The position numbers and the translations under genes were made by a program. DNA of 48,372 nt, from positions 1-48,372 of the forward strand of contig NZ_RPFW01000014.1 in assembly GCF_007827045.1 (NCBI RefSeq). The letters are read 5' to 3'. Under the pieces are notes generated by a model. That model ran no database searches. It worked only from the letters and a program-made list of their open reading frames with translations, and was not told where the DNA came from. Position 1 is the stretch's first letter, and each line of letters opens with the position of its first letter. Source of the DNA: Trebonia kvetii (GTDB lineage: Bacteria > Actinomycetota > Actinomycetes > Streptosporangiales > Streptosporangiaceae). Shown piece after piece: positions 22,553 to 31,386 of the stretch.

Positions 22553-24910
22553 ATGGCGAAGCCATTCAAGGGGACGATCAACATAGACATCCGGGATTCC
22601 GACCCGGACTGGACGCCATTCGAGCCACCGGTCGCCCCCTACGGGTCGCCCAACGTGCTGTACATCGTCCTGGACGACGTGGGCTTTTCCGCACTGGACT
22701 GCTACGGCGGCCCGATCGAGACGCCGAACATCGACAGGATCGCGAACAGCGGCGTGCGCTACACGCAGTGGCACACCACCGCGCTGTGCTCGCCCACCAG
22801 GTCCTGCCTGCTCACCGGCCGCAACCACACCCGCAACAGCATGGCCTGCATCACCGAGGCCGCGATCGGCTTCCCGAACGGCAGCGGCACCATCCCGTCC
22901 GAGAACGGCATGCTGTCGGAGATCCTGGTCGAGCGGGGCTGGAACACCTACCTGACCGGCAAGTGGCACCTGTGCCCGGAGGCGGAGATGAACGTCGCCT
23001 CGCCGCGGCGTAACTGGCCAAGCGGGCGCGGGTTCGAGCGCTTCTACGGGTTCCTCGGCGCCGAGACCAACCAGTGGTATCCGGACCTGGTCTACGACAA
23101 CCACCCGGTCGACCAGCCTCGGCTGCCGCAGCAGGGCTACCACCTGACCGACGACCTGACCGACAAGGCGCTCGAGTTCATCAAGGATGCCAAGGTGCTG
23201 GCACCGGACAAGCCGTTCTTCCTCTACTACGCGCCCGGCGCCTGCCACGCGCCGCATCAAGCGCCGAAGCAGTGGATCGACAAGTACCGCGGCCGGTTCG
23301 ACATGGGCTACGAGGCGATGCGGGAGCAGACCCTGGCCCGGCAGAAGGAAATGGGCATCGTGCCGACGGACACCGAGATGCCGCCGGTCAACCCGCTTGG
23401 CACGATCGAGTCGCACACCGACCCGGCCAAGCAGATGAACGAGTTCGACACCACCCGGCCCTGGGACACGCTCTCTGATGAGGAAAAACGCCTGTTCAGC
23501 CGGATGGCCGAGGTCTACGCCGGGTTCCTGGCACACGCCGACCACCACATCGGGCTGCTGCTGGACTACCTGGAGGAGACCGGGCAGCTCGACAACACCA
23601 TGATCCTGCTGGTATCGGACAACGGCGCCTCCGGCGAGGGCGGCCCCAACGGCTCGGTCAACGAGAACAAGATGGCCAACGGCATCATGGACGACATCAC
23701 CGAGAACCTGGCCAAGCTGGACGACCTGGGCGGCACCAGGACCTACAACCACTACCCGACCGGCTGGGCGATGGCGTTCAACACGCCGTTCAAGATGTGG
23801 AAGCGCTACGAGTTCAACGGCGGCACCGCCGACCCGTGCATCATCGCCTGGCCCAAGGGCATCAAGGCCCGCGGCCAGATCAGGCACCAGTACCACCACG
23901 CCATCGACCTGGTTCCGACCATCCTCGACGTGCTCGACGTGGACATGCCGACCGAGATCAAGGGCTACACGCAGTCGCCCATGGACGGCGTGAGCATGCG
24001 CTACAGCTTCGACGACGCCAGCGCCAAGACCACCAGGCGCACTCAGTTCTACTCGATGCTCGGCTCGCGCAGCATCTGGCACGACGGCTGGAAGGCGGTC
24101 ACCACCCACATCGGCGCGATGGGCTGGGGGGACTACGCCAACGACACCTGGGAGCTGTACAACACCGAGAACGACCGCTCAGAGTGCCGCAACCTGGCCG
24201 AGCAGGAGCCCGGGCGGCTCCGCGACCTGGTCAACCTGTGGTACGTGCAGGCGGGGGCGAACAACGCACTGCCGCTTGACGACCGGGGCCCGGTGGAAAT
24301 CCTCACCACCCCGCGCCCGCAGCTGTCGGCGCCGCGTGACAACTACACCTACTACCCCGGCACTGCCGAGGTGCCCGAGGGGCAGGCGGTCAACGTCCGC
24401 AACCGCTCCTACTCGATCGGAGCGCTGGTGGACATCCCAGGCCCGGGGGCGAAGGGAGTGCTGTTCGCGCACGGCTCGCGGTTCGGCGGGCACGCGCTCT
24501 ACGTCAAGGACGGCCGGCTGCACTACGTCTACAACTTCGTCGGCAGCACCGAGCAGCACGTCACCGCCGACCGGGACATCCCGGCCGGGGACAACCTGAT
24601 CCTGTCGGCCTCGTTCGACAAGGACGGCGAGGACCCGCCAGGCACTGCCCGGGGAACCCTGTCGCTGTACCACGGCGATGAGAAGGTGGGTGAGGGCCGG
24701 ATCAAGACCCAGCCGGGAAAGTTCTCCATCGGCGGCGAGGGCCTGTGCGTGGGTCGTGACAGCGGCGAGGCGGTGACCGACGATTACCCGGGCGACGCCT
24801 CACCATGGCCGTTCGCCGGCGGCAGCATCCGCAAGGTGATCGTCAACGTCAGCGGCAAGCCGTACGTGGACCTCGAGCGCGAGGCCGTCGCGATGATGTC
24901 CAGGGAGTAG
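22553..24910 (+). CDS. Arylsulfatase (formylglycine-dependent sulfatase)
   Basis: A 785-aa sulfatase of the alkaline-phosphatase superfamily. The formylglycine site is C79-S-P-T-R83 in TTALCSPTRSCLLTGRNH, the exact substrate of a formylglycine-generating enzyme, encoded by the next gene. Metal ligands D41-D42 are in YIVLDDVGF and another pair in LLVSDNGASGEGG. Lys in LTGKWHL and later His (YAPGACHAPH) fit the active site. The last 200 residues form a beta-rich C-terminal domain. No signal peptide is visible, so the enzyme is probably cytoplasmic. It hydrolyses sulfate esters; the substrate is not predictable. Ribosome site GAGGAG precedes the ATG. Confidence 0.95.
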   Translation: MAKPFKGTINIDIRDSDPDWTPFEPPVAPYGSPNVLYIVLDDVGFSALDCYGGPIETPNIDRIANSGVRYTQWHTTALCSPTRSCLLTGRNHTRNSMACITEAAIGFPNGSGTIPSENGMLSEILVERGWNTYLTGKWHLCPEAEMNVASPRRNWPSGRGFERFYGFLGAETNQWYPDLVYDNHPVDQPRLPQQGYHLTDDLTDKALEFIKDAKVLAPDKPFFLYYAPGACHAPHQAPKQWIDKYRGRFDMGYEAMREQTLARQKEMGIVPTDTEMPPVNPLGTIESHTDPAKQMNEFDTTRPWDTLSDEEKRLFSRMAEVYAGFLAHADHHIGLLLDYLEETGQLDNTMILLVSDNGASGEGGPNGSVNENKMANGIMDDITENLAKLDDLGGTRTYNHYPTGWAMAFNTPFKMWKRYEFNGGTADPCIIAWPKGIKARGQIRHQYHHAIDLVPTILDVLDVDMPTEIKGYTQSPMDGVSMRYSFDDASAKTTRRTQFYSMLGSRSIWHDGWKAVTTHIGAMGWGDYANDTWELYNTENDRSECRNLAEQEPGRLRDLVNLWYVQAGANNALPLDDRGPVEILTTPRPQLSAPRDNYTYYPGTAEVPEGQAVNVRNRSYSIGALVDIPGPGAKGVLFAHGSRFGGHALYVKDGRLHYVYNFVGSTEQHVTADRDIPAGDNLILSASFDKDGEDPPGTARGTLSLYHGDEKVGEGRIKTQPGKFSIGGEGLCVGRDSGEAVTDDYPGDASPWPFAGGSIRKVIVNVSGKPYVDLEREAVAMMSRE

Positions 24911-24913
24911 CCC

Positions 24914-25924
24914 GTGGGGGACACGTCAACGCCCTCCGTGCGGCCGGTGCCGGACGGCGGGCGGACGCCTGCGGGGGTACCGCGGCCGAAGAACATGCGC
25001 TGGGTGCCCGGCGGCGGGACCTTCCTGATGGGGTCGGCCGACTTCTACCCGGAGGAAAGCCCGGTGCGCACGGTCGCGGTCGACGGCTTCTGGCTCGATG
25101 AGCATCCGGTCACCGTCGCGGAGTTTCGCAGGTTCGTGCGGGAGACCGGGTACGTGACCGTCGCGGAACGGCCGCTGGATCCCGCGCAGTACCCGGACGC
25201 GGACCGGGCACTGCTCGTCCCCGGATCGCTGGTGTTCTACCCAACCCGCGGGCCTGTCGACCTGCGCGACGTCTCGCGCTGGTGGCGGTACACCCCGGGT
25301 GCCAGCTGGCGCCACCCACGCGGGCCAGGAAGCACGCTGCACGGCCTCGACAGGCACCCGGTCACCCACGTGGCAGCGGCGGACGCCGACGCCTATGCGG
25401 CCTGGGCGGGCAAGGAACTGCCGACCGAGGCCGAGTGGGAGTTCGCCGCCCGCGGCGGCCTCGAGGGAGCCGTCTTCACCTGGGGCGACGAGATGGTGCC
25501 GGCCGGACGGGTGATGGCCAACACCTGGCAGGGTGAGTTCCCGTGGCAGGACCTCAAGCCGCCGCACAAGCGCGGCACGTCGCCGGTGGCGAGCTTCCCG
25601 CCGAACGGCTACGGGCTTTACGACATGGCGGGGAACGTGTGGGAGTGGACGAGCGACTACTTCGCAGTACCGTCCAAGCAGGGGCCGGCCGCGCCGCACG
25701 GCTGCTGTGCGCCGCCGAACCCCAGGGTCGGCTGCGCCGACGACAGCACGGTGCCGGGCGAGCCAGGCGGCCACATTCCGCGCCGCGTCATCAAGGGCGG
25801 CTCGCACCTGTGCGCACCGAACTACTGCCTGCGCTACCGGCCCGCCGCCCGGCAGGGCGAGGCGGTCGACACCTCGACCGCGCACCTGGGGTTCCGCTGC
25901 GTGCTGCGCGTACCGCCGGGCTGA
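24914..25924 (+). CDS. Formylglycine-generating enzyme (sulfatase-modifying factor)
   Basis: A 336-aa FGE-sulfatase domain protein. Motifs in order: MRWVPGGGTFLMGS, VDGFWLDEHPVTVAEFRRFV, LPTEAEWEFAARGG, GLYDMAGNVWEWTSDYF and the copper-binding, oxygen-activating cysteine pair C300 and C305 in KGGSHLCAPNYCLRYRP. It oxidises the sulfatase cysteine to Ca-formylglycine. The GTG start lies 3 bp after the sulfatase stop, so modifying enzyme and substrate are made together. No signal peptide is evident, matching the cytosolic sulfatase. Confidence 0.95.
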   Translation: MGDTSTPSVRPVPDGGRTPAGVPRPKNMRWVPGGGTFLMGSADFYPEESPVRTVAVDGFWLDEHPVTVAEFRRFVRETGYVTVAERPLDPAQYPDADRALLVPGSLVFYPTRGPVDLRDVSRWWRYTPGASWRHPRGPGSTLHGLDRHPVTHVAAADADAYAAWAGKELPTEAEWEFAARGGLEGAVFTWGDEMVPAGRVMANTWQGEFPWQDLKPPHKRGTSPVASFPPNGYGLYDMAGNVWEWTSDYFAVPSKQGPAAPHGCCAPPNPRVGCADDSTVPGEPGGHIPRRVIKGGSHLCAPNYCLRYRPAARQGEAVDTSTAHLGFRCVLRVPPG

Positions 25925-25978
25925 TCACACGGGCGACCCGCGTCATCGGGCCCTTACCACGACGTGCATCATGGCCTG

Positions 25979-26503
25979 ATGCCGCTTTTCTCCTTCGAGG
26001 GGCACGAGCCCGTCGTCAGCCCAGGCGCCTGGATCGCCCCGACCGCCACGCTCGTCGGCGACGTGCGCGTGGAAGAGGAAGCCTCGATCTGGTACGGCGC
26101 GGTGATCCGCGCCGACTTCGGGCCGATCATCATCCGGCGGGGTGCCAACATCCAGGACGGCTCCGTGCTGCATGGCGGCGGCCACCCGTCCTGCGAGATC
26201 GGCGAGGGCGCGACCATCGGACACCTGTGCGTCGTCCACGGTGCGAGGGTCGGAGCCGAGGCCTTGATCGGGAACGGCTCAACCGTTCTGGATGATGCTG
26301 TCATCGGCAGCCGTGCGCTAGTCGCGGCGGGTGCCACGGTGCCGCCTGGCATGCGCATTCCCGACGGCATGCTGGCGGCGGGCGTGCCCGCCCGGGTCGT
26401 CGGCGAGCTTACCGCGGGCGCGAGGACGTGGGTGGAGAGCAACCCGAGCATCTACCGCGACCTGGCGAAACGGCACGCGGCTTCGGTCCGTCCGGTGCCG
26501 TAG
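25979..26503 (+). CDS. Gamma-carbonic-anhydrase-like hexapeptide-repeat protein
   Basis: A 174-aa left-handed beta-helix protein. Hexapeptide repeats run through GAWIAPTATLVGDVRVEEEA, SIWYGAVIRADFGPI and later repeats. The three metal-binding histidines of gamma carbonic anhydrases are retained as H65 (GSVLHGG), H82 and H87 (ATIGHLCVVHGA). The usual QDGSVLH and IGH-x-x-x-x-H context is intact, so metal binding is likely, though many family members have no proven anhydrase activity. ATG at 25979 (MPLFSF) is preferred to 25964. It is 54 bp downstream of the FGE gene and may be cotranscribed. Confidence 0.88.
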   Translation: MPLFSFEGHEPVVSPGAWIAPTATLVGDVRVEEEASIWYGAVIRADFGPIIIRRGANIQDGSVLHGGGHPSCEIGEGATIGHLCVVHGARVGAEALIGNGSTVLDDAVIGSRALVAAGATVPPGMRIPDGMLAAGVPARVVGELTAGARTWVESNPSIYRDLAKRHAASVRPVP

Positions 26504-26562
26504 GTTCTTGGTGTCCGCGGGCGCTGGCGTCCGGCTGGGGCGGGTGGGCCAGAATGAGAGCC

Positions 26563-27390
26563 ATGGAATTCGGCGTAGCGATCTTCCCGACGCACGACGC
26601 GATCCGGCCCGGCGACGTCGCCCGGCTGACCGAGGACCGGGGTCATGAGTCCCTGTTCTTCCCCGAGCACACACACATCCCCGTGGCGCACACGCCCTAT
26701 CCGGGCGGAGAGCCGTTGCCGCACCGGTACGTGCACACCTTCGACCTGTTCGTCGCGGTGACCGCGGCGGTGTGCGCGACGTCGCGGCTGCGCGTCGGAT
26801 CGGGCGTGTGCCTGCTGATCCAGCGCGACCCGATCACCACCGCGAAGGAGGTGGCCAGCGTCGACTACCTGTCGGGCGGCCGCTTCGAGTTCGGCGTCGG
26901 CGCGGGGTGGAACCGGGAGGAGATGGCCAACCACGGCACAGACCCGCGCACCCGGATGGCGCTGCTGCGCGAGCGCGTCGAGGCGATGAAGGCCATCTGG
27001 ACCTCGGACGAGGCGTCCTACTCAGGCGAGTTCGTCCGGTTCGGCCCTCTCTGGTCCTGGCCGAAGCCGGCGCAGCGGCCGCATCCGCCGGTCATCGTCG
27101 GCGGCGAGGGGCCGACCGTGCTCGACCGGGTGCTCGCGTTCGGCGACGCGTGGATGCCGAACTACCAGCCTTCCGGGATACTCTCGCGCGCCGCTGAACT
27201 GCGTTCACGGGCCGAACGTCGTGTGTCCCTGCAGGTCATGGGGATTCCTGCCGATCCCAAGGCGTTCGAAGAGTACGCGGCGGCGGGGTTCGACCGGGTG
27301 GTGCACTGGCTCCCTTCCGCGGGCCGCGGGGTAGTCGAACGGGCCCTTGACGGGTACGAGGCCGCGATCGCGGAGTTCACCGGCGGGTGA
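26563..27390 (+). CDS. LLM-class (F420-dependent type) oxidoreductase
   Basis: A 275-aa luciferase-like TIM-barrel protein with the actinomycete F420-type signatures: FGVAIFPTHDAIRPGDVARL, SLFFPEHTHIPVAH, VGSGVCLLIQRDPITTAKEV, VDYLSGGRFEFGVGAGWN (cofactor-binding loop) and PPVIVGGEGPTVLDRV. The form lacks the usual C-terminal extension, as in the short F420 subfamilies (TIGR03619/03620-like). The electron donor would be F420H2 or FMNH2; substrate unknown. ATG 26563 is preferred; ATG at 26554 would add MRA. The gene follows the hexapeptide gene by 59 bp. Confidence 0.9.
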   Translation: MEFGVAIFPTHDAIRPGDVARLTEDRGHESLFFPEHTHIPVAHTPYPGGEPLPHRYVHTFDLFVAVTAAVCATSRLRVGSGVCLLIQRDPITTAKEVASVDYLSGGRFEFGVGAGWNREEMANHGTDPRTRMALLRERVEAMKAIWTSDEASYSGEFVRFGPLWSWPKPAQRPHPPVIVGGEGPTVLDRVLAFGDAWMPNYQPSGILSRAAELRSRAERRVSLQVMGIPADPKAFEEYAAAGFDRVVHWLPSAGRGVVERALDGYEAAIAEFTGG

Positions 27391-27415
27391 GCGGGGTTGC
27401 GTTTAGGCTGAGCAC

Positions 27416-27863
27416 ATGCCGGCTCCTCTGGCCATTCTGGTCGCCTGGGTAGGGCAACAGCTGCTCTCAGAAGCCGAGGCGGCAGGCTGGAGCCGCATCA
27501 AGGCGTTGATTGTCGGCGATCCCCAGGTGAAGGAAATCGCGGAGGCACTCAAGCGGTCAATCGATGAAACCGTGGACATTGTCGCCAAGGACGGGTCAGC
27601 TCCTGGTCTTCGCGAAGGGATTTTCAATGCCTTCACGCAATACCAGTTGCATGGCAAGTCCGCAGCCCACGGAACCATCACCCAGCTGGAGTTCCTCGCA
27701 CCTGGCATCAGCCTTGAGCTTCGATCAGGACAAGGACCGACTCCATGCTCGGGCCACAGCCATTTACGAGACGCTGAAGCTCATCCATAACGACTATCTG
27801 CTAGCGTTCGCCGAAGCCACGGGATCGGCAAAGTCGGATAAACGGGCGTCTATAGCGGGATGA
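27416..27863 (+). pseudogene. Frameshifted hypothetical gene next to transposon scraps
   Basis: From the ATG at 27416 the frame reads PLAILVAWVGQQLLSEAEAA, then helical sequence up to QLEFLAPGISL, after which it turns into a Gly/Ser/Pro tail that stops at 27790. Changing frame near 27715 gives a sensible continuation SFDQDKDRLHARATAIYETL and LKLIHNDYLLAFAEATGS, ending at 27863. So the original gene probably encoded one protein of about 148 aa. No family is recognised. Its end abuts the transposase remnant, which may have truncated it. Confidence 0.55.
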
Positions 27864-27872
27864 CGTCGAGGA

Positions 27873-28391
27873 TCAGGTGCGGTCGCGGCTGAATGCCTGG
27901 AGGGTGCGGGCGATCTGGGTGATCCCGGCGAGGCGGAGCAGGCTGATGGCGATGTTGCGGAGGGTGGCCATGACCTGGGGTCCGTCTCCGGCGTAGCCGG
28001 TGCTGTGGTCCTCGCGGTAGGCGGTGTCGCGGATCCAGTGGACGGCCTCGATCGCCCACTGCCCGCGGGCGAGCGCGGCCAGGCCTCCGGGGTCGCGCGC
28101 TTTGCGTCGAGGCTGGTGGCGGCGTGGACGATCTCCTTGGCGATCGTGGCCCCGTCGATGTCGAGGGTGTCGCGTCGGATGCGTATGACCTGGGCTGCGT
28201 GCGGGAAGTCGATGCTCTCGCCCGCGGCGGCCCACAGGGAGCGGCGGACGGTGCGGCCGTGCGAGCGGTCAGTGCCGCAGTGGTCCGGGGCGGCGGCATC
28301 GCATTCTGCCTGGATCTTGTCGAAGATGGCGCGCTGGAGTCCCGGGGTGTTGCCCTTGACGATTATCTTGAGCTTGTGCGTCAGTCAGGGC
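27873..28391 (-). pseudogene. ISAs1-family transposase remnant
   Basis: On the minus strand, LTHKLKIIVKGNTPGLQRAI, then DHCGTDRSHGRTVRRSLW, IDFPHAAQVIRIRRDTLDID and KEIVHAATSLDAKRATPE come from one frame; after a frame change near 28090, ARGQWAIEAVHWIRDTAYRE and PQVMATLRNIAISLLRLAG follow to the TGA at 27873. This order (VKGN, HGR-x-x-RR, FPHAAQV, RG-x-W-x-IE, HW-x-RD, MATLRN-x-AI-x-LLRL-x-G) is the C-terminal two thirds of ISAs1-type transposases. The N-terminus with the first catalytic Asp is missing. Not functional. Confidence 0.8.
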
Positions 28392-28459
28392 TGTGACCTG
28401 CGGCGTCCCGTCGTGGACAGTGTCGCCGACGGGACGCTCGCGGCCTGACCACGGCTGTT

Positions 28460-28735
28460 TCACTCCTCTGGATCGTTACCTGTTCGGGTCCGGGCTGACC
28501 GCTGGTCGCCGAGTGCACGGGCGAGCTGGCGGCGGAGCCGTGCGTTCTCGCCGGCGAGTTGCTTATTGCGGTCGAGGGCGGTGGTGAGCCTGGCCCGCAG
28601 CGACGCGTCGGTGGCCCGCTGTCCTGCGGGGATGGCGCCGGCGGAGCCGGCGCCATCCGTGCTTTTCCTCAGTCTGCGGATCTGGCCGCTGATGTCGGGC
28701 TGGGTATAGAGCCACGACCGCGAGACTCCCGCTAC
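28460..28735 (-). pseudogene. DUF6262-like (transposon accessory) gene fragment
   Basis: Minus-strand frame VAGVSRSWLYTQPDISGQIR, then QRATDASLRARLTTALDRNK, the coiled-coil QLAGENARLRRQLARALGDQ and a TGA at 28460. SRSWLYTQPD near the start and QRAT-x-ASL-x-x-RL followed by a coiled coil are characteristic of the DUF6262 proteins that accompany tyrosine-recombinase transposons (Tn554 style, third gene). The start is lost: a TAG lies at 28736-28738. A long GC-rich palindromic stretch (GGATGGCGCCGGCGGAGCC near 28632) interrupts it. The two recombinase genes are absent. Confidence 0.6.
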
Positions 28736-28778
28736 CTACCCTTCCCGCGGGATCGCCGGCACCGTCCCGCGATACCTT

Positions 28779-29525
28779 TCAGTGGGCCACGGCGCCACCG
28801 AGGAAGGACTCGACGAACGCCGGGCTGGCTGCGAGCTCGCCCGGGGTGCCCTCCATCTTGACCTCCCCGCCTGCCAGCACGTAGGTCCGGTCGGAGATCG
28901 CCAGGACCGCCCTGGCCCGCTGCTCGACGATCAGCACCGAGGCGCCGCCTTGCGCGAGGCCGCGGACGTGCTCTTCGAGCAGCGTGCGGGCGATGGCCGG
29001 CGCGAGGTTCGCGGTCGGCTCGTCCAGCAGGAACACGGCCGGCTCAAGCATCAGCACCCGGCCCATGGCCAGCATCTTCCGCTCGCCGCCACTCAGCTTG
29101 CCCGCGTGCCTGGTTAGCATCGCGCCGAGCCGCGGGAAGATCACGACCACCTGCTCGATCCGGTCCCGCACCTCCTTGGGCCGCAGCAGGTAGCCGCCCA
29201 TCTCCAGGTTTTCCCTGACGGTCAGCGGCCCGAACACGTCATCCACCTGCGGCACGTAGCCGACCCCGGCCCTGGCGATGTCTTCCGGCGGCCGGCCGGT
29301 CACGTCGGCCTCGCCGATGGTGACGGTGCCCGCGCTGACGCGCACGACGCCGACCAGGCTCCTGAGCAGGGTGCTCTTTCCCGAGCCGTTGGCGCCGACC
29401 AGCGACACCACCTCGCCAGGCTCCGCGCGCACCGTGACTCCGCGGATCACCGGGTCGCCGCCGTAGCCGGCGGTCACCCCGGTCGCCCGCAGCTGCAATC
29501 CATGGGACACGCGCTCAGCCGACAA
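28779..29525 (-). CDS. livF: ABC importer ATP-binding protein, LivF-type
   Basis: A 248-aa ATPase of the HAAT (branched-chain amino acid type) importers. Walker A GANGSGKS in VVSLVGANGSGKSTLLRSL, signature motif KLSGGERKMLAMGRVLML, Walker B VFLLDEPTANLAP, and the H-loop position holds Gln/Arg (IVEQRAR), as is usual in LivF proteins. It starts at 29525, overlapping the stop of the LivM-LivG gene by 11 bp, and is the last gene of the importer operon. It would pair with the fused LivG domain to drive uptake. Confidence 0.95.
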   Translation of the reverse strand: MSAERVSHGLQLRATGVTAGYGGDPVIRGVTVRAEPGEVVSLVGANGSGKSTLLRSLVGVVRVSAGTVTIGEADVTGRPPEDIARAGVGYVPQVDDVFGPLTVRENLEMGGYLLRPKEVRDRIEQVVVIFPRLGAMLTRHAGKLSGGERKMLAMGRVLMLEPAVFLLDEPTANLAPAIARTLLEEHVRGLAQGGASVLIVEQRARAVLAISDRTYVLAGGEVKMEGTPGELAASPAFVESFLGGAVAH

Positions 29526-31386
29526 GGTATGCCTCCACGACCTCGGTCCGGCTCCGCAGCTCGGCCATGGTTCCCTCGGCCAGCACAGCGCCCTCCGCCA
29601 TAACTATCACCGGATCGCAGAAGTCGTCCATGATGGCCAGCTCGTGCTCGACCATGAGCACGGTCAGCCCGTCGGCGCACAGCGCGGCGAGCTCGGTACC
29701 GATCCGCCGGGCCAGGTTCGGGTGGACCCCCGCCATCGGCTCGTCGAGCAGCAGCACCCGCGGCTCGGTCATCAGCGCGCGCATGATCTCCACAAGCCTG
29801 CGCTGGCCGCCGCTGAGATTCCCGGCGTAGCTGTTGGCTTCCCCGTCGAGGCCGAACCGGGTAAGCAGGGCCTGCGCCCGGGCGATCGCCGCCGCCTCGT
29901 CGCCGCGCCAGTACCGGGGCCCGGCCAGCGCGCCGCGGAAGGAGTCACCGCGGTTGCCCGGCACCGCCGACAGCAGGTTCTCCATCACGGTCAGCTGCTT
30001 GAACTCGCTGGCGTTCTGGAAGGTGCGGACCAGGCCCAGGCGGGCGCGGCGGTATGCGGGCAGCCGGGTGACGTCCTGGCCCTGGCAGAGGATCCGCCCC
30101 GAGGAGACCGGAAGCGTTCCGGCCAGCATTGCCAGGAGGGTCGACTTGCCCGCCCCGTTGGGGCCGATCAGCCCGGTCAGGGTACCGCGCCGGAGCGCGA
30201 ACGAGACCCCGGTGACGGCCCGGACCCCCCCGAACTCGCGGGCCACGTCGGTGGCCTGCAGCACGATCTCCCGGTCCGCCGCGGGACCGGCCATCCCCGC
30301 GGCGGACGGGCTGGCCGCCTGGCGGGCGTCGGACGTGCTGGCCGCCAGGGGGGCGACGGCCGGTCCGGCTCCTGGTAGCCCGCCGGGCGGCCGCGCGGGC
30401 TCACCCGGCCACGGGCCGGCGGGCGCGAGCGCCGGGGCCGGGATCACCCGCTTGCGCTCCGGCAGGATCCCCTGCGGCCGGACCCAGAGGAACACCACGA
30501 TCAGCAGCCCGATGACCACCCACTCCAGCGAGGGGATCAGGTAAGGCGGGAGGCTGCTGGAGGCCGGGATGTACCGGGTGACCTCCCCGAACCCGACCGG
30601 CACCAGCACGGCGCCTAGGATCGCGCCGAAGTGGTTGCCGGCCCCGCCGATGATCACCGCGGCGAACAGCACCACGGTCTCGGCGTAGCCCCACGCTGCA
30701 GGCGACCAGGTGCTTATGTAAGAGACCAGGATGCCGCCGCTGAGCCCGGCGATGGCCCCGCCGGTCACCAGCATCGCCGTCCGCAGCGAGAGCAGGTTCT
30801 TGCCCAGGGAGCCGGCCACTATGTCGTTGTCCCGCATGGCGCGCAGCGAGCGGCCGTACGGGGACTCGGTGATCCGGCGGACGAACAGCCAGACCAGCGC
30901 GGTTAGGACGATCGCGCCCGCCGTGAAGGCCCACTGGTAGCCGGACGACTGCGAGCCGACGTCGGCCCGCAGCGGCGCGGGGATCAGCGAGAGCCCGGCG
31001 TCCCCGTTCAGCAGCGGGCGATAGTTCGTGACAAGGAGGTTCAGCAGGACCGCGGTGACCAGCAGGCCGACGGCGGCGAAGTCGCCGCGGAGCCTGCGGC
31101 CGACCAGGAACGTGAACGGCAGCGCGATCAGCCCGCCGACCACGGCCGCGCCGATCCAAGGGAGCGGGAACGGCAGGTTCCAGCCGCCGATGTAGGACTG
31201 GAACCCCCCGTTGGCCGACTGGTCCGGCAGGGACATGATCGCGGCGGCGTAGCCGCCGGCCGCCTGGAAGATGATGAAGCCGAAGTTGCTCACGCCGGCG
31301 ACGCCGAACTGCTGGTTCAGGCCGAGACACGCCATCGCGTCGACCGCGGCGTAGATGAGCAGGTTGATGAGGTAGTAGGAGCTCAT
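29515..31386 (-). CDS. Fused ABC importer permease (LivM) and ATPase (LivG)
   Basis: A 623-aa fusion. Residues 1-305 are a LivM-type permease with many membrane helices, NQQFGVAGVSNFGFIIFQAA near the start and the coupling motif RAMRDNDIVAGSLGKN at about 182-197. Residues 315-370 are a Pro/Ala-rich linker. Residues 372-623 are a LivG-type ATPase: Walker A GPNGAGKS (408-415), NLSGGQRRLVEIMRALM, Walker B VLLLDEPMAG and the H-loop VEHE. Separate genes are the rule, but LivM-LivG fusions are known. ATG at 31386 overlaps the LivH stop by 4 bp (ATGA). Confidence 0.93.
   Translation of the reverse strand: MSSYYLINLLIYAAVDAMACLGLNQQFGVAGVSNFGFIIFQAAGGYAAAIMSLPDQSANGGFQSYIGGWNLPFPLPWIGAAVVGGLIALPFTFLVGRRLRGDFAAVGLLVTAVLLNLLVTNYRPLLNGDAGLSLIPAPLRADVGSQSSGYQWAFTAGAIVLTALVWLFVRRITESPYGRSLRAMRDNDIVAGSLGKNLLSLRTAMLVTGGAIAGLSGGILVSYISTWSPAAWGYAETVVLFAAVIIGGAGNHFGAILGAVLVPVGFGEVTRYIPASSSLPPYLIPSLEWVVIGLLIVVFLWVRPQGILPERKRVIPAPALAPAGPWPGEPARPPGGLPGAGPAVAPLAASTSDARQAASPSAAGMAGPAADREIVLQATDVAREFGGVRAVTGVSFALRRGTLTGLIGPNGAGKSTLLAMLAGTLPVSSGRILCQGQDVTRLPAYRRARLGLVRTFQNASEFKQLTVMENLLSAVPGNRGDSFRGALAGPRYWRGDEAAAIARAQALLTRFGLDGEANSYAGNLSGGQRRLVEIMRALMTEPRVLLLDEPMAGVHPNLARRIGTELAALCADGLTVLMVEHELAIMDDFCDPVIVMAEGAVLAEGTMAELRSRTEVVEAYLVG

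Noticed and set aside
22463..24109. A 548-codon open frame on the minus strand opposite the sulfatase
   Set aside because: The sulfatase on the other strand has a full set of family motifs; the antisense frame is Val/Arg/His-rich noise produced by third-position GC bias.
22553..25924. Sulfatase and FGE as secreted enzymes
   Set aside because: Neither protein starts with a hydrophobic signal segment; both begin with hydrophilic residues and have clear ribosome sites at the chosen starts.
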